DNA from: Halicephalobus mephisto
Lineage: Eukaryota > Nematoda > Chromadorea > Rhabditida > Panagrolaimidae
Direction: 5' to 3'
DNA length: 64,000 bases
Assembly (NCBI GenBank): GCA_009193035.1
Contig: SWDT01000024.1
Coordinates: 248,001-312,000 of the forward strand
Shown: in pieces, positions 11,853-23,800 of the stretch
How positions within the stretch are numbered: the stretch's first letter is position 1
Layout: every line of letters begins with the position of its first letter
Notes under the pieces: model-generated
Seen by the model: the letters and a program-made list of their open reading frames with translations, nothing else
Told to the model about the DNA's origin: nothing
The model's database searches: none
Translations under genes and position numbers: made by a program

Positions 11853-12625
11853 TCAAAAAGTGACCAACGGACAAGCGGAGATGGGCTCGAAAACCCGTTG
11901 CCGAGGGGGATCTTCTTCGAACCTTTCCTTATCGCGCAATCGGGGCAAAATCAAATAATGACTAAACAGATGAAAAAGTTGTTTCTTGTTCTTTTTTAAA
12001 AGATAAAAAGCCCCTGATTTACTGAAAATAAAATGGACACTGGTTCTGGAGCGGATCTGGTTTGGATTGTGCAATATGGCCTTGACCAGGAAATGATGGA
12101 GATCTGGATTGCAAAAGAAACAATTTTGGAAATGACGTGGGTGATTCAAATAAGCAGAGTCGAAAGTAAAGAATGAAAAAGGACACCAAAAGGTAAGGAG
12201 ACTTGGTATTGGAACACGTTCCTGGACATTTCGAAATATCGCCGTCTCACCACGAAAAGAAAGTGGACGACTTCAAGTAGAGCCGATGGGGGTATGACAA
12301 TGAAATAGTTATTGTTTGGAGTGGCTGGGGTACTAGGGAATGGCAAACACGTAGAATGTAGATGTTAGGAAAGAAGAAATCAAAATTTTTAGGAACTTCT
12401 TTGCTTTCATCATTTTCAATATAAAACATGAAATAAATTGCGAGGATCAAAATGAGAACTGACTGAATTCACACTATTGTAAAATTAAAAAATACGTCAA
12501 AACCTTCTCGACATGAATTCCCAGAGCTCTCATGAAGAGCATAAACTCCCAGTTTTAGATGTTTGTTCCAATTCCTTCTGAATTTCCGGCTCTCGAACAC
12601 TTTGATTGTATCCGTTTCAGATAAG
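11853..12625 (-). other. coding-like pieces, unassigned
   Basis: Several minus-strand stretches look more like exons than background but cannot be joined into a sound gene. One runs from about 12620 to 12500, with an open frame containing VFESRKFRRNW, a donor-like AAG/GTTTTG and an acceptor GAATTCAG that would give a short end. Another at 12333-12413 encodes a 26-residue, signal-peptide-like ORF starting MMKAKKFLKIL. The last, 11853-11993, ends in a charged tail (DKERFEEDPPRQR). No start codon was found for the first piece. Chance open frames in AT-rich DNA remain possible. Confidence 0.2.
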
Positions 12626-12634
12626 AAAAAAAAT

Positions 12635-12707
12635 GCACCTGGTGAGACTCGAACTCACGGCCTTCAGATTATGAGACTGACGCGCTAACCGACTGCGCTA
12701 CAAGTGC
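12635..12707 (-). tRNA. tRNA-Met (CAT), elongator type
   Basis: A 73 nt cloverleaf on the minus strand. The acceptor arm GCACTTG pairs with CAGGTGC, the anticodon loop is CTCATAA with anticodon CAT, the T-arm is GTGAG-TTCGAGT-CTCAC, and the D-arm is GCGC-AGTCGGTTA-GCGC. There is no encoded CCA and no intron. A run of eight T's lies directly downstream on the minus strand (Pol III termination). The sequence resembles elongator rather than initiator tRNA-Met. Confidence 0.93.
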
Positions 12708-12979
12708 GGTGACAAAGCAGTATAATTTACTTTGATCCAAAATTACTTTATCACATATTTTTATGGAAATGCTTTGTTTTTTCTAATTTACCCATCCTGT
12801 GGCTAAACAGGCGTGAATTTAATCTTTTTAGAGATCTCTATGTAACATTTGTCTTCTTCCTGGAAGAAACAGGAAACTGAATGCAGCAAATAAAAACGAG
12901 AATTAACGTGGATTTGGGTAAACCCAGTTTTTACGGGATACTTTTATTTCTATGTTTATGGTCCTCGCTTGACCATCTT

Positions 12980-13290
12980 GATAATTTTTACAACTACGTA
13001 GTTGGATCAAGAAAAACGAAATTTCCACAAAGAGCAAATCAAGTCTTCAACTTTGGTCCTGACACGAAAGATGATTTTGTTGCTTTAAATGTTGTTTCTA
13101 ATCACTTTTGAAAGATGATTTTTGGTTTTTACCAGATGAATAAAGATATCAAAATTGAAAACCATTAAAAAGTAATTAAAAATAACGTCAAAAGCAATAA
13201 AGTCATCATTCGTGTCAGGATCAAGTTCGAGGGGATTAATCTGCTTCGAAAAATAACAAAAAAGATCCAATTATCGCAGCTGGATAATTA
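12980..13290. mobile_element. long inverted repeat, MITE-like
   Basis: The arm from about 12980 to 13090 (CAACTACGTAGTTGGATC, then GTCCTGACACGAAAGATGA) is matched in reverse complement at about 13190-13285 (GATGACTTTATTG, GATCCTGACACGAATGATGA, and CAGCTGCGATAATTGGATC). The core between the arms is about 100 bp. Arms are roughly 75-80 percent alike by eye. No transposase is encoded, and no clear target duplication was found. Confidence 0.6.
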
Positions 13291-13919
13291 TTGTTCCCTT
13301 TTTGAGAGTTCCAAAAAACAGGTATCTGAGGGAATTTGGAAGGACTAATTTGCTTTTGTCTCATTGCCAAAACTTGTTTTCGAGATAAACAGAAAACAGA
13401 TGTTCTCAGGGGGTCTCTATCCGGAGATCTTTAAATCGACGAGAGGCTATTGGATTGATTTAATCTGGAATTACGGGATGATGTGAATTACGCTCATTAA
13501 GGCGAACCGTTTGAGAAAACTTAATTCTTAAAAGGAAAACTACAGTAATCGACAAATAGTTTAATTTTTTACGATAAATGAAAAAACATACTGTAGAATG
13601 AAAACAAATATCAAAGCGAAAACAAGATTCCGAAGCTGGTCATCCGAGGGTTAATGAATAAATAATTTTCTTATTTCAAACATTGATAAAAATCCGGACA
13701 AAAGCCCGCATGTGGATGCTTGTTTCGATCCACGTTCTGAAGCTCGTTTGAGCGTAAAATGATCAAGAACATTTTTAATAGAAAACGTCATTAGTTTTTA
13801 AAATAAACGCGAAACGGATGCAATTTTGCAAATAATATCTTTGTCGATAACGTGCAAAAACACGACGAGCCTCTTGACCATCAAGGGTTTTCAAAAAATT
13901 ATTCGATGAAGATGATGGA

Positions 13920-14500
13920 AATTGAATGGATAATGCTTAATAAAAGCAATTTTTGGACATTATTCACGGATGAACACTAAAGGAGAGAGATGCATAGTAT
14001 CCAAAAAATCCGAAAAGTCGTTCTTTCTCAGTTATTATCCAAGCAATGTCTAAAAGGATTCTGGGTGATATTCTCCAACCATCCAGTAAAAACTGCTTGG
14101 ATAGTGACTGATAAGAGGAATTTTTTGAATTTTCTAGACACTATCCAAGATTCCTCTATTGCGGTGGTAAAGGAATAATGTCCAGAAAATTCCGAAAATT
14201 GTTTTTTAGTCACTATCTTGTTGATCATAGAATTTCAGACAGTTGTTTCTGTAAGAATTGTCAGAATAGTGATTGATAAGCACAACTTTTTGATTTCTTA
14301 AGCACCACCCATGAATGTGCATCAAAAGGCATAAGTGGATGATGTCCAGAAAATCCACAAAATCCACAAAATCGCTCTTCTTCAGTCCTCTTCTATGCAA
14401 TTTCCAAAAGAACAAACAGCGATCATGAGCTATCCAGTAGCAACTGCAAGGACTCTGACTAATAAGGACAATTTTGAAATCCGTGGACATTATCCCAGAT
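13920..14500. repeat. dispersed inverted-repeat satellite, block 4
   Basis: At least three units with a period of about 165-180 bp, each opening with a version of AACTGCTTGGATAGTGACTG and carrying opposed ACACTATCC / GGATAATGTCC halves. The plus ORF at 13990-14178 and the minus ORFs at 14028-14228 and 14206-14490 are translations of these units. Confidence 0.7.
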
Positions 14501-14743
14501 CATCCAACTAGAAGATTGAACAAACAACATCCAAAAAATCACTCTATCGCCGTCATTATCTGTGCAATATGTACTAAGTGCAGTTGCCTAATAGAGGCAA
14601 AGGAAATTCATTGTTCATATCCACAGACCGAAACCTTAATGGAATGCAGTCAGCCGGAGGCATCCATCTTCAAAGTCAACTCTCACTTTCGCACTTTATT
14701 CTGTTTCCGACTCAAATCCCAATTCACGAAAAAAGAATTTGAT

Positions 14744-17202
14744 TCATTTCGAAACCAGCCAAATTAATCCGATCAAACAAACAAAGAGATCGATATCCAA
14801 GTATTCGTTCCAAGACAAAAAAATGCCCTTTCTCCTGAAGACCACGTTTCCCTTTTTCTTCGCGGTCCTAACTACATAAAACTCGGCCAGATCCATGGGT
14901 TCGATGACTTTGTCGAGGTAGATGGATCTGAGTTTGGACATTTTCGTCCTTTTTTCCTCCAAGTTGTTCAAAACTTTGAAGATATTCTCAAGTACAATTT
15001 CTTTCGTCAAGTAATATTTGTTCATGAATTCAGAATACCCCAGATGAGCAAAAAATTCACTGTTGTATTTCTGGTCAGCAAAACTGGGCATCAGAACCAA
15101 GGGAACTCCGGCGCAGATGGCCTCATTGGTGCTGAAAGGATACTGTATTTCATCACTGACTCCAGAAAACTTACCTCTTGAGTCCACTGTGTCCGATGAA
15201 GACTTTTGTTTTCGGGTGATTCAGAATCTCCTTCTGAGGAGCCCAAGGACTGAGTTTGATGTGTTTGGGGACTGCTCTCGGTTCCCCGTTGTAAGAGAAG
15301 ACTATACGGTAGTCGGTCAGGTTCTCAAAGGCCCCAAAGTAGGCATCCACAATGTACTGGGGAGCTAAGTGCCATCTGACGTGGGATCCGAAGGCCAGCA
15401 TTATGGTTCCTGGAGGGGATATTATTGCCAATGAAAAAGGGTTGACTTAAACGACGAGAAGATGCATTTTTCCTAGTCTGACAGCAGTTTTGGTAATTTT
15501 TGACTTATTAAAATGAGTTTGAAAATAAAATTCCCTAAATTAACAAGAGAGATATCTAGAGTCATCTGGACACCTCGCCAAATCTAACATATGCTATAGT
15601 TCCTAAGGCTGGTACTCGGCACTATAGGAAGGTAGGAACTACGAACGATAGAGGCTACTGATAGTAATAAGCTTTGTATCAAGATAAGCTACAAAGCAAT
15701 AACAACAAGACGCCACTTTTTTATGGTGCGTCGCATGTAAACAATTCTTACGTCAGCCGTGTCGAGATAGACTTATATTTTAGCAATCACAGGTTTTGTG
15801 AAATCATGCATAACAGAGTGGAATCAATATGTAAGAGTTCTTGACCACAGTTTTCACATTATTTGATTCTAACTGAGTGCAATCGATGGCAGGATTGGAA
15901 TCCAACAAAAAATCGATCGTAACCGAGTATAATTAATGTGTTTGGACCAAGTTTGTTTCTAGTTAAAGATACTAGTATGTTAATTACATTCAACTACGAT
16001 CGATCTTTTGTTGGAATGCAATCCTGCCACCAATTGTGCTCAGTTAGAATCAAATAATGCGAAAACTATGGTCAAGGACTCTTATATATTGATTCCATTC
16101 TGTTAACCATGATTTCACAAAACTTGTGATGGCGTGATACCATGAACAATTTATTTTTGCGAAATTCTTTTTCCCGTAATATTTCTATAAGAATATTTTT
16201 TAATTCTCTTTCACCTAATTTCTAAGAAATCACTAGTCTTATTTTTTGATTTCAAAAATTTGTTTCTACTTTCCCCGGAGTGAAATTTTTAGTATTATCT
16301 TCGAAACTACCCCACTCACCTTTCGACTTCGGGTCATTGACGAACTCTTCCATTTCCTTGTCCAAAGTTCCGATTTTTGGACAATGGGCTCCGACGGAGT
16401 GGAAGTCGTTGCCTTGGCTGATCGGGAACCCCAGACCTGAGAAAGCTTCTGTCAAAACGAGTGCTGATTTGCTGTAATGGTCTTGCAGGGAAATCTTCCT
16501 TCCCAAAACCCTGTTCAATGCGACCATTAGATACTCCGTAATTCTCGGCATTATGAATAATTCTGCAAACTTGGTGTAGAAATTAACAATCCTAGAGGTG
16601 AATCTTCTAGGATCATAAACTTCAGTAATATCCTTAGGCAATGGACCGGCATTGGAAGGTTCGTTGAAGAAAATATGCCCGTGGGCTCTGGCCGACTGTA
16701 GTATCGCTAGTTGAAAAGTGGTTCCGTACTGTATTGTTGGAACTCCCTTTCTTTGATACAGTAACTCAGAAATGAATATCCCATGGATAGTAAACAAGTC
16801 ATCCATGACGATAACATCGAAGTCCGTTGCCAGCAATTCCGGAAGAAGGTTACTTTTTTCCTTGATTAAATCGTTAAAAAACAAATCTCCCATGACGAAG
16901 ATCTGCGAGAGAGAAAGAGCTCCAGGCATCGTTTCCCACCAGATTCTGTGGATGTTGAATTTTTTATGGTAGTCCTCTCCGCATCTCATATCTACTAAAT
17001 GCACATTTGGAGACCCATAATCGGGTAATCCGTTCTTGGATGTCGTGTCGATTACTGTAACATTATGACCGGATTTTGCGAGTTTGAGGAACAATTTCGA
17101 CATCGAGCCTTGATGGCTTCCTGAATCGTGAAAAGAAGCAAAAAGGACATTTAGAGAGACAGCCTGAGTCAATAAAGGAAGTAAAAACAAAGCTACCTTC
17201 AT
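14744..17202 (-). CDS. UDP-glycosyltransferase (nematode UGT family)
   Basis: An ER-membrane enzyme that transfers a sugar from a UDP-sugar to lipophilic substrates, typical of detoxification. Three exons: 16320-17202, 15175-15409 and 14744-15131, giving 501 residues, normal for the family. From the N-terminus there is a signal peptide (MKVALFLLPLLTQAVS), a variable acceptor-binding half, then the UGT signature spanning exons 2 and 3 (WAPQKEILNHP, FIGHSGLKSTNEAICAGVP, PSFADQKYNS), and a C-terminal membrane anchor (FVCLIGLIWLV) with a lysine at the end. The start at 17202 gives the clean signal peptide; an in-frame ATG at 17241 would add 13 residues. Intron 1 (15410-16319) contains a ~350 bp palindromic element. 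No other UGT is nearby. Confidence 0.93.
15787..16133. mobile_element. MITE-like palindromic element in a UGT intron
   Basis: The arm at about 15787-15950 (AATCACAGGTTTTGTGAAAT, TGGAATCAATATGTAAGAGT, ATTATTTGATTCTAACTGAG, GGCAGGATTGGAATCCAACA) is repeated in reverse complement at about 15985-16133 with strong identity (for example TTGATTCTAACTGAG is exact). The centre is a short AT-rich loop. It has no coding capacity, so this is a non-autonomous DNA element that would form a long hairpin in the UGT pre-mRNA. Confidence 0.75.
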
Positions 17203-18495
17203 GAGGAAGCGAAGTTCAAAATAACATCTTTTGATCAGCATTCAACCAGGAGCTGGGTGTTTAGACACGACTAGATAAGAAGGCGTTATAGGCCTTTGAT
17301 ATCGGGACTTTTCGATAGAGAACAATCTTCGAACTTTAACTATGTCTAAATTGAGAAATTCAGATAATCAACAACAGAAAATATTATATTTAAAAACATT
17401 CAAAAATCAACCTAACTTGGTCTGACAGATCTACATTATTAATTTCAAAAAAGATATTGTTCAAGTTGTCTGGATAGTGACTAGGAAGAACAATTTCGAG
17501 GAATTTCTAAGCACTATCCATTGGGAAATAAATGAATATCTAGAAATTTAATGTTTCTCGAGTTCTTTGGGCTGATTATTGTTTCTTGGATATTTATTAA
17601 TATTTTCATATATAGTCATTAATGTGCGGGAGTGGGTAGAAGCTCCTACATCCCATATACCTTAATTCAGATTTTTCTAGATTTACCTAAGAATGCAGTT
17701 TCAAAAAATAATTACGAAATAGCACAAGATTGCGAAATACCTCCCATGTAAAGTTAAAATTGTCACGTAGGTTACTTCAGTCGTCAGCGAATCTTGAAAA
17801 TTTACGTCGAGACAGTCATAACGAAACTTATTTTTGCAACAATAAATATGGTAATTTTCCTCAATAAATATTTTAAAACCTTTTATTTAAATAATAAATT
17901 ATCTGCATAATTTCTGTCTATTCGTCTTTCATTTGAAAATTTTTATTTTAATAAAATTTCTAATAAAAGTATCATTTTCAGAAATCTTCATTCTCGAAAT
18001 CCGATATCCTTAATCTTCAAGATAACTGTTTTTATTTCCTAAAAGTAATCCAGATTCCAATAAATTTTTAATATTCTGGATCAATCATGTGGATTCTTAA
18101 TCAACGAAAAGAAATTGTACAAATTTAATTAGGAACATTAAAGATAAAAAAGTCATCAAAATTCGGTTCTTTTATCACACCATGTCACAGTACAGTTCCT
18201 TTCCTTGTTCAACTACAACTATCGTACCACCGATGCTTTCATCGAAAATTCCTTGATTACGATACACTTAATCTCCTCTACTACCATCACAAGCCATACA
18301 GTAGACAAAAAACAAAGATGAAGATTCTGGACAATTCTAAAACAAATTTCGACTTTTCCATTTTGTCACAACTCAATTTATTCCCGAAATTTTTGTCTCA
18401 AAAATCTGGCATATTTAGTCTTTGACTAGCGAAATCTTAACATAAAAAATGAGCCAGTTCATCCATGGCCGAATCACAAAAAAACTCTTACCCGT
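17203..18495. other. intergenic, no gene seen
   Basis: AT-rich sequence with one degraded satellite unit around 17460-17530 (GTCTGGATAGTGACTAGGAA ... GCACTATCCA). The remainder, including the section 18150-18320 of slightly higher GC, shows no supported exon. It separates the UGT promoter from the 3' end of the GPR107-type gene. Confidence 0.5.
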
Positions 18496-20443
18496 TTACA
18501 AGATAGATACATCATTTCTAGTCTTCAACAACGTACTGTTTTCATCACTGTCGCTTGAATATCCCCCAATTGTTCCCGGAATATCATTCGTTTCATCCGT
18601 TACTGTTATTCTTTGGACTTTTGTAACATTCTCAAACAGGCCATTTGGTGTCAAAACTATTGCTTCATCATCATCTCTGTCATCTTGTTGAAGTTTCAAA
18701 TATGGGTTGGTTTTAACAGGTCTGAACTTGTACCCCACAAGAACAAAGAAGACAAGTGTCGCCGTTTCTGTGATTGCCACACTTAACCATTCGTAGTTAA
18801 ATGGAAGGGTTTGCTGAAGACAGAAATAAAAAACAATCATTGATAATTAAACTTACATCAAACATGAATTTGGCAAATCTTGTCAGATAAATGTACGCAA
18901 TTACGATGACGTAAAAATGCCGAAAAAGTTTTAATTTTTCCAAATTGAATGCTGCTTTTCCATCTGTTCTCGCTCCGTCTTCCAGATGCTTGATGGACCA
19001 GATGATAGGTAGAATGATCGCGACACAACAAATAAGGTCCAGAAACATGAAGACCTCGACCCAAAAGTAATACCGTTGTTCAGCAAATTCACTTTCGTCG
19101 ATTATAGCCATCACAATGTTGTCAATAATCTGGAGAGGCAGGACGATCATGAATAAATTCCTATCTCTATCGGAAAGGAAACTCTTGAACAATGTATATC
19201 CGGATCCAATGAGGATAATAGTTCCAAAAAGCAGTGCGCCCTTCAACAAGTGAGTGATGTAGAAGATAACTGCCCAAAGTTCTTGTTGATGACCGTATTC
19301 CGCAGCGTAGTAGTAATTCATGCCATGGAAGAAAACTGAAAGTGTTTTCAGGACAACTAAGGCTGTCATCAACTTGTGGACACGGAAAACCATATTGGAA
19401 CTGGAAATGAATTAAATAAAACGTGATTTAAGTTTTATCGACTTACTCTGATCGACAAAGCTTGTGTATCCAAGCAATTGAAGCCATTGCGAAACAGAAG
19501 GCCAAGTAGAAATAAATATGGGGCTTGATGCTGTCTCCTGCACTCAGATAACTGTTTTTGTTCATCTCGATAATCGAAACAGCGAAATCCACAGCGACCA
19601 GATCATTATAGCCATTGGATTTGTAGTTGAAACAGTTGTGATAGAACATCTGATACTCTCCTCGCTGGCTTCCGAAGAATCTGATGGCAAACTGAGTGTT
19701 GTAGCTCGTGTCGTTCAAAACAAGAGGAACGTAGTCCCTCATTTCGACGGCTTCATCTGGAGGAACAATTTTGTTCCAGATTCTTTTTAGCACACTTCCT
19801 TCTGGGGATCTAGTAGCATTGACTTCAGAATCATCGTAAAAGAAAGGGCATCTGGAAGCATTGGGGTTAAAGTGGAAATTAACAATGTCAAAATGAGAAA
19901 TCACAGGATTAATGAACTTACTGTTGTAAAGACGAACATAGTTTTAAATCGCCAATGGACCCACTTCTGACCACCTTAAGTCTCTCCTTGGTGAAGTCGA
20001 AAATGAAGAACAAGGCATCGATCCCTTGGTCAGTGTTGGTCAGCTGACAGACGTGGGGGTTCGACCGGACTCCTTCCGATATTACCGAGCCTCTGGACAG
20101 CGTGAACCCTATTAAGCCCTAAGGAAGTAAAATTTGATATATTTTTATTAATTTTGAAGGCTTACGAATTTCTCAGTTTCTCTATTCTCCCGACTTTGCT
20201 TAAAAGAAACGACTTCATCAGGAACCGTGAAATTACTCAAGTTAAACTGCAAAGTTCCCATGTCATCGTATCCAAATTTCGTCAACGCAATGTTCCGTCG
20301 GGTTTCTTCCTGAAAATAGTGGGTTCTATATATGAAATCTCCCGAATGAAGACAGGAATTACCCTTAATGACAAGTAATGAATAGTCCCATTGACAGACC
20401 CAATAAAACAAGTAAAAATCAGTAAAATTAAATCCCGCTTCAT
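18496..20443 (-). CDS. GPR107/GPR108-type seven-transmembrane Golgi protein
   Basis: A member of the GOST (LUSTR) family, which works in the Golgi and endosomal system. Six exons: 20363-20443, 20166-20309, 19922-20118, 19447-19851, 18857-19400 and 18496-18813, giving 487 residues. The N-terminus is a signal peptide (MKRDLILLIFTCFIGSVNG), followed by a lumenal domain (HYLSLREETRRNIALTKFG). Then come the family hallmarks: SYLSAGDSIKPHIYFYLAF, WAVIFYITHLLKGALLFGTI, LSDRDRNLFMIVLPLQII, TDGKAAFNLEKLKLFRHFYV and ETATLVFFVLVGYKFRP, and an acidic cytoplasmic tail. All introns and phases fit. The start codon is 414 bp from the divergent TMCC gene. Confidence 0.93.
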
Positions 20444-20857
20444 GATTGTTCCGTCAAGCTCGAAGAAGGTTAGAAAACAATGAAGAAAGCTCAGAATAAA
20501 GTTAACATTTGGAATGCGGGATTTACATCAATACAAAAACTCTCTTGCCAACGGGACCGATTTTCTTCTTTCCTTTCGAGACCAGTCTGGTATTTCGGAA
20601 CTATCGAGTTGAAGACAATTATTTTCTTTTGTTTTCTGATATTTAGAAATTTATTTTTGTTTTTTGAATTTGTGTTGATTACAAAATTTTGGAAGTAGTT
20701 CTGTGTTCGTGACGTTCACGTGAGCAATTAATTTTGTTTTTGTAATTTTTTCAGGAACTCGGACGAGCCTAATCGATTAGCCGAGGATTAAGAATAATGT
20801 CAAGCGTATTTTAAATTCCTTTCTTTAAAATCCTAATCCTACATACAAATATCAAAG
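20444..20857. promoter_or_regulatory. divergent promoter region with an E-box
   Basis: A 414 bp interval between the start codons of the GPR107-type (minus) and TMCC (plus) genes. It contains the palindrome TCACGTGA at 20716-20723, an E-box of the type bound by bHLH factors such as TFEB/HLH-30. It also contains an acceptor-like AATTTTTTCAG ending near 20753, which may be the spliced-leader or 5'-exon junction of the TMCC transcript. Regulation by the E-box is inference only. Confidence 0.4.
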
Positions 20858-23800
20858 ATGAGTAAATCCGGCAAGGTATTTGAGCATGCTTTTGAGGTTA
20901 GTTTTTTGTTTTTGTAAAATTTTAATTGGGACTAATTTTCCACCTTGGTTCGATATATGAGTTGCTCATTATTGCTGAATCACAGTATTCAATTATAATG
21001 AGAACTTGAAAGGCCGGACATTAGGATTGTTCTTCCTCATTTCGCGCGAGAGATCTCGAGCGGGGTCGGTCCGTTTTGAATAGAGCACGATGGTCCAGCT
21101 AAAATCGATTTTTAACCTTTTGGAGGTCGTTAGAATGGTTCCTATTTCTGCTTGTACAGTACGGTCCATAATTTCGGAACTATTAGTTGTAATTCTTCTA
21201 TTATATCGTGTATAAAAGCATTGTGCACTGCTCAAGTCTCCAGAATATTCCCTGTAACTTAGGCTGTCAATGATATTTCCGAATTTCTTGTTTTAAAAAT
21301 TACAACATCTGGAACACATCGAATGGGTTTAAAATTACGAAACACACTGCTAAATCTCCCAAGGAGGATTAGTATGGAATGTAGATTAGAGTTACATCTA
21401 ACTTATGATGTACATACTACTTTATTAATGAATAGTCCGATTGAGTACAGTATAGTTTGTAATTTTAAAGCGATTAGTTGTAATTAACCCATTATACAGA
21501 AGTACTGTGTATTATTAGGATTTTTAGAATGTCTTGTAACTTTGAATATCAACAGTATTTCCGAAGTCTGCTTCAGAAATTACAACTGGAACAAAGTACA
21601 ACCAATAGTTCTAAAATTACTATACAAATCCATACACAAAGCGTTTTTTCGAATATTAAATTCTACCGGAAACTGCACTTGTTTTCCTTTTTATTAAATG
21701 CACTTCTTTGGTTTTGTTTATTTTCGTTTTTCGGACCTTGAGTTACACCAATCTCCGCAGTTTCCTGTCCCCTTGTGTCGTCATCAGACAATTGATATCT
21801 CGGAAAACCGGGTAATTTAACATTGTCCTCTCAAGTTTCAATTTTTATTCACGAAAAGAATCAAATGTAGTGGCATTTATTGTTGCGGGTTCGAGTTTTG
21901 AATTTTCTTTGTTCTTCATGTTTTGAAAACTGACAGGGCTCATCCTTGATGGAACAAGACAAGAACCAAGGGTTCGAAAACTGTCACTTTTGAAGTAATT
22001 TCCGTTTTTCTTTTATCTAAGAGAGAATCTGAGGGAACGAATTAGGCTTCTCTGCTTGGGAGAAATGACCTCTGATTCTATTTCCCGTAAAAAAGATATT
22101 TTTTATTTTGACAGAAAATCCAAAACTTGTAGGATATAGTGAATCATCGGTTCTCTGTCAATTTTCTCAAGAGCTAAATTTAGTTCTTTTAAAAATTTGT
22201 CGATTTCGTAACTTCCAAAAGCCTGGTCCTCCTCGTACTGCTACAACGACTACCATGGTTGCAGTGAAGATTTCGTAATCGCGCGAAAAACCAGAAAGTA
22301 GCCCGAGGGGATGGAAAATTGTTTTTCGAAATTTTTACTTTTGCTTTTGAGTAGATTTTGAAAAGTGAAAAAATGATACTTTATCGAAAAAGCACTTGTA
22401 TTGTTGACACCGTTGATGTGATCCTCATGTAAAGTAATTTTTTGAATGTGGTTTCATTTTTCCGTGCAAAAATTGTTTGTCACGGAGTCTGACGAAAATT
22501 GACAAGAATTTTGAGACGTCAATCTCGTCAGTCTTTTAAGAGCCCTTAGATCAAAACGATTCTTGAGATAGAGGATGTGATCTAAATCTTGGTTGTAATT
22601 CCTCAATCTTTCATCCCGGATTCGCTGATTGTTGACATTGTCTTTGATTATGATCGGAGGGAGAGGAATTAAAGGTTTTGAATTCATCAGTAAATAAAAA
22701 AATTTGATTTTACAAAATTTTGGAATTTTTGATGACAAAAAAATTTTTAAATGAAGAAAATTTATATTTTTATAAAAATCGAAATTTGAAGATGTTCAAT
22801 TCAGAATTTTTAAAGTTGTTGTTGAAAATGGAAAAATTTGGGTTTATTGAAATTGAAAAATTAGTTCTTTATGTTTTTATAAATCCGGAATGTTTAATAC
22901 TAAATTTGAAATTTTTAATAACATTGTTAAAAACAAAGAAATTGAGTATTCTTTGAATTGGGAAAATTTGTAATTTATTGAATTTGAAATTTTTATTTTT
23001 TACATGAATAGGGATCGAGGAATTTTTGATTTTCCGTAAGATAGTCCGTCTAATCCCTCTTGAAACCGTAAGCTTTGCCGATTTTCACCTTTTTAATCTA
23101 GTTGTTTATTTTTGTTTTTTATTCAGCAGCTTTTTCGCGGTCGGAAGTTTTTTCCAGATAGTATGAGTGAAAGACAGTCAGGTGGACTTGATTAAAATTG
23201 ACTTTGACTTTCTGTTGTTTTTTTGCTCATGATCAATCAATTTTTTAAATTTAAATACGATAATTCCAAGTGATGGATGGTAGACGAATTTAGTTTGGGG
23301 TTATTTTTTGGTAATGAACTAATTTGCGTTTTTAATTCTTGGTGTGATTCATGGCGTAAAAATTAGTTAAGAAATTTGATCAGCTGTTTGGGATTTATGT
23401 ATATAAAAATCGGTCTGTAGGCGTTAGTCATCGATGACTAGCTGCGAGATGGGTTGTCTGTTGACCATTGATCTAGAAATGATATTGTTGTTTATTTTTT
23501 GGTGGGATAAGTGATGAATATATTTTTTTATTACACTTTTACATGTATACTGTAATTAAGAATTAGGAATAACTTATAAGATTAATAGAATAGTTCACAA
23601 TATAATTCCTCAGATGTTAGTATTTTCTGTTAGGAGTGTAATTTAATGTCTGTTGAGTAATCTGATATGGAATATTTGATCACTTGATTATCTGAAATTG
23701 ATATTTTTTTCAACGAAAAGTTTGAACCACTTTTTTTCAAGGAAAGAGTTGTTTCATCAGTTTTGTGGGTAAATATAACTGGGCACTCTGATAATCTTAT

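Noticed and set aside
13990..14490. Overlapping ORFs on both strands
   Set aside because: They translate the ~170 bp satellite units and their reverse complement.
22720..22956. Plus-strand ORF rich in Lys, Asn, Phe and Leu
   Set aside because: Pure AT-rich composition with no splice sites or motif; it fits chance.
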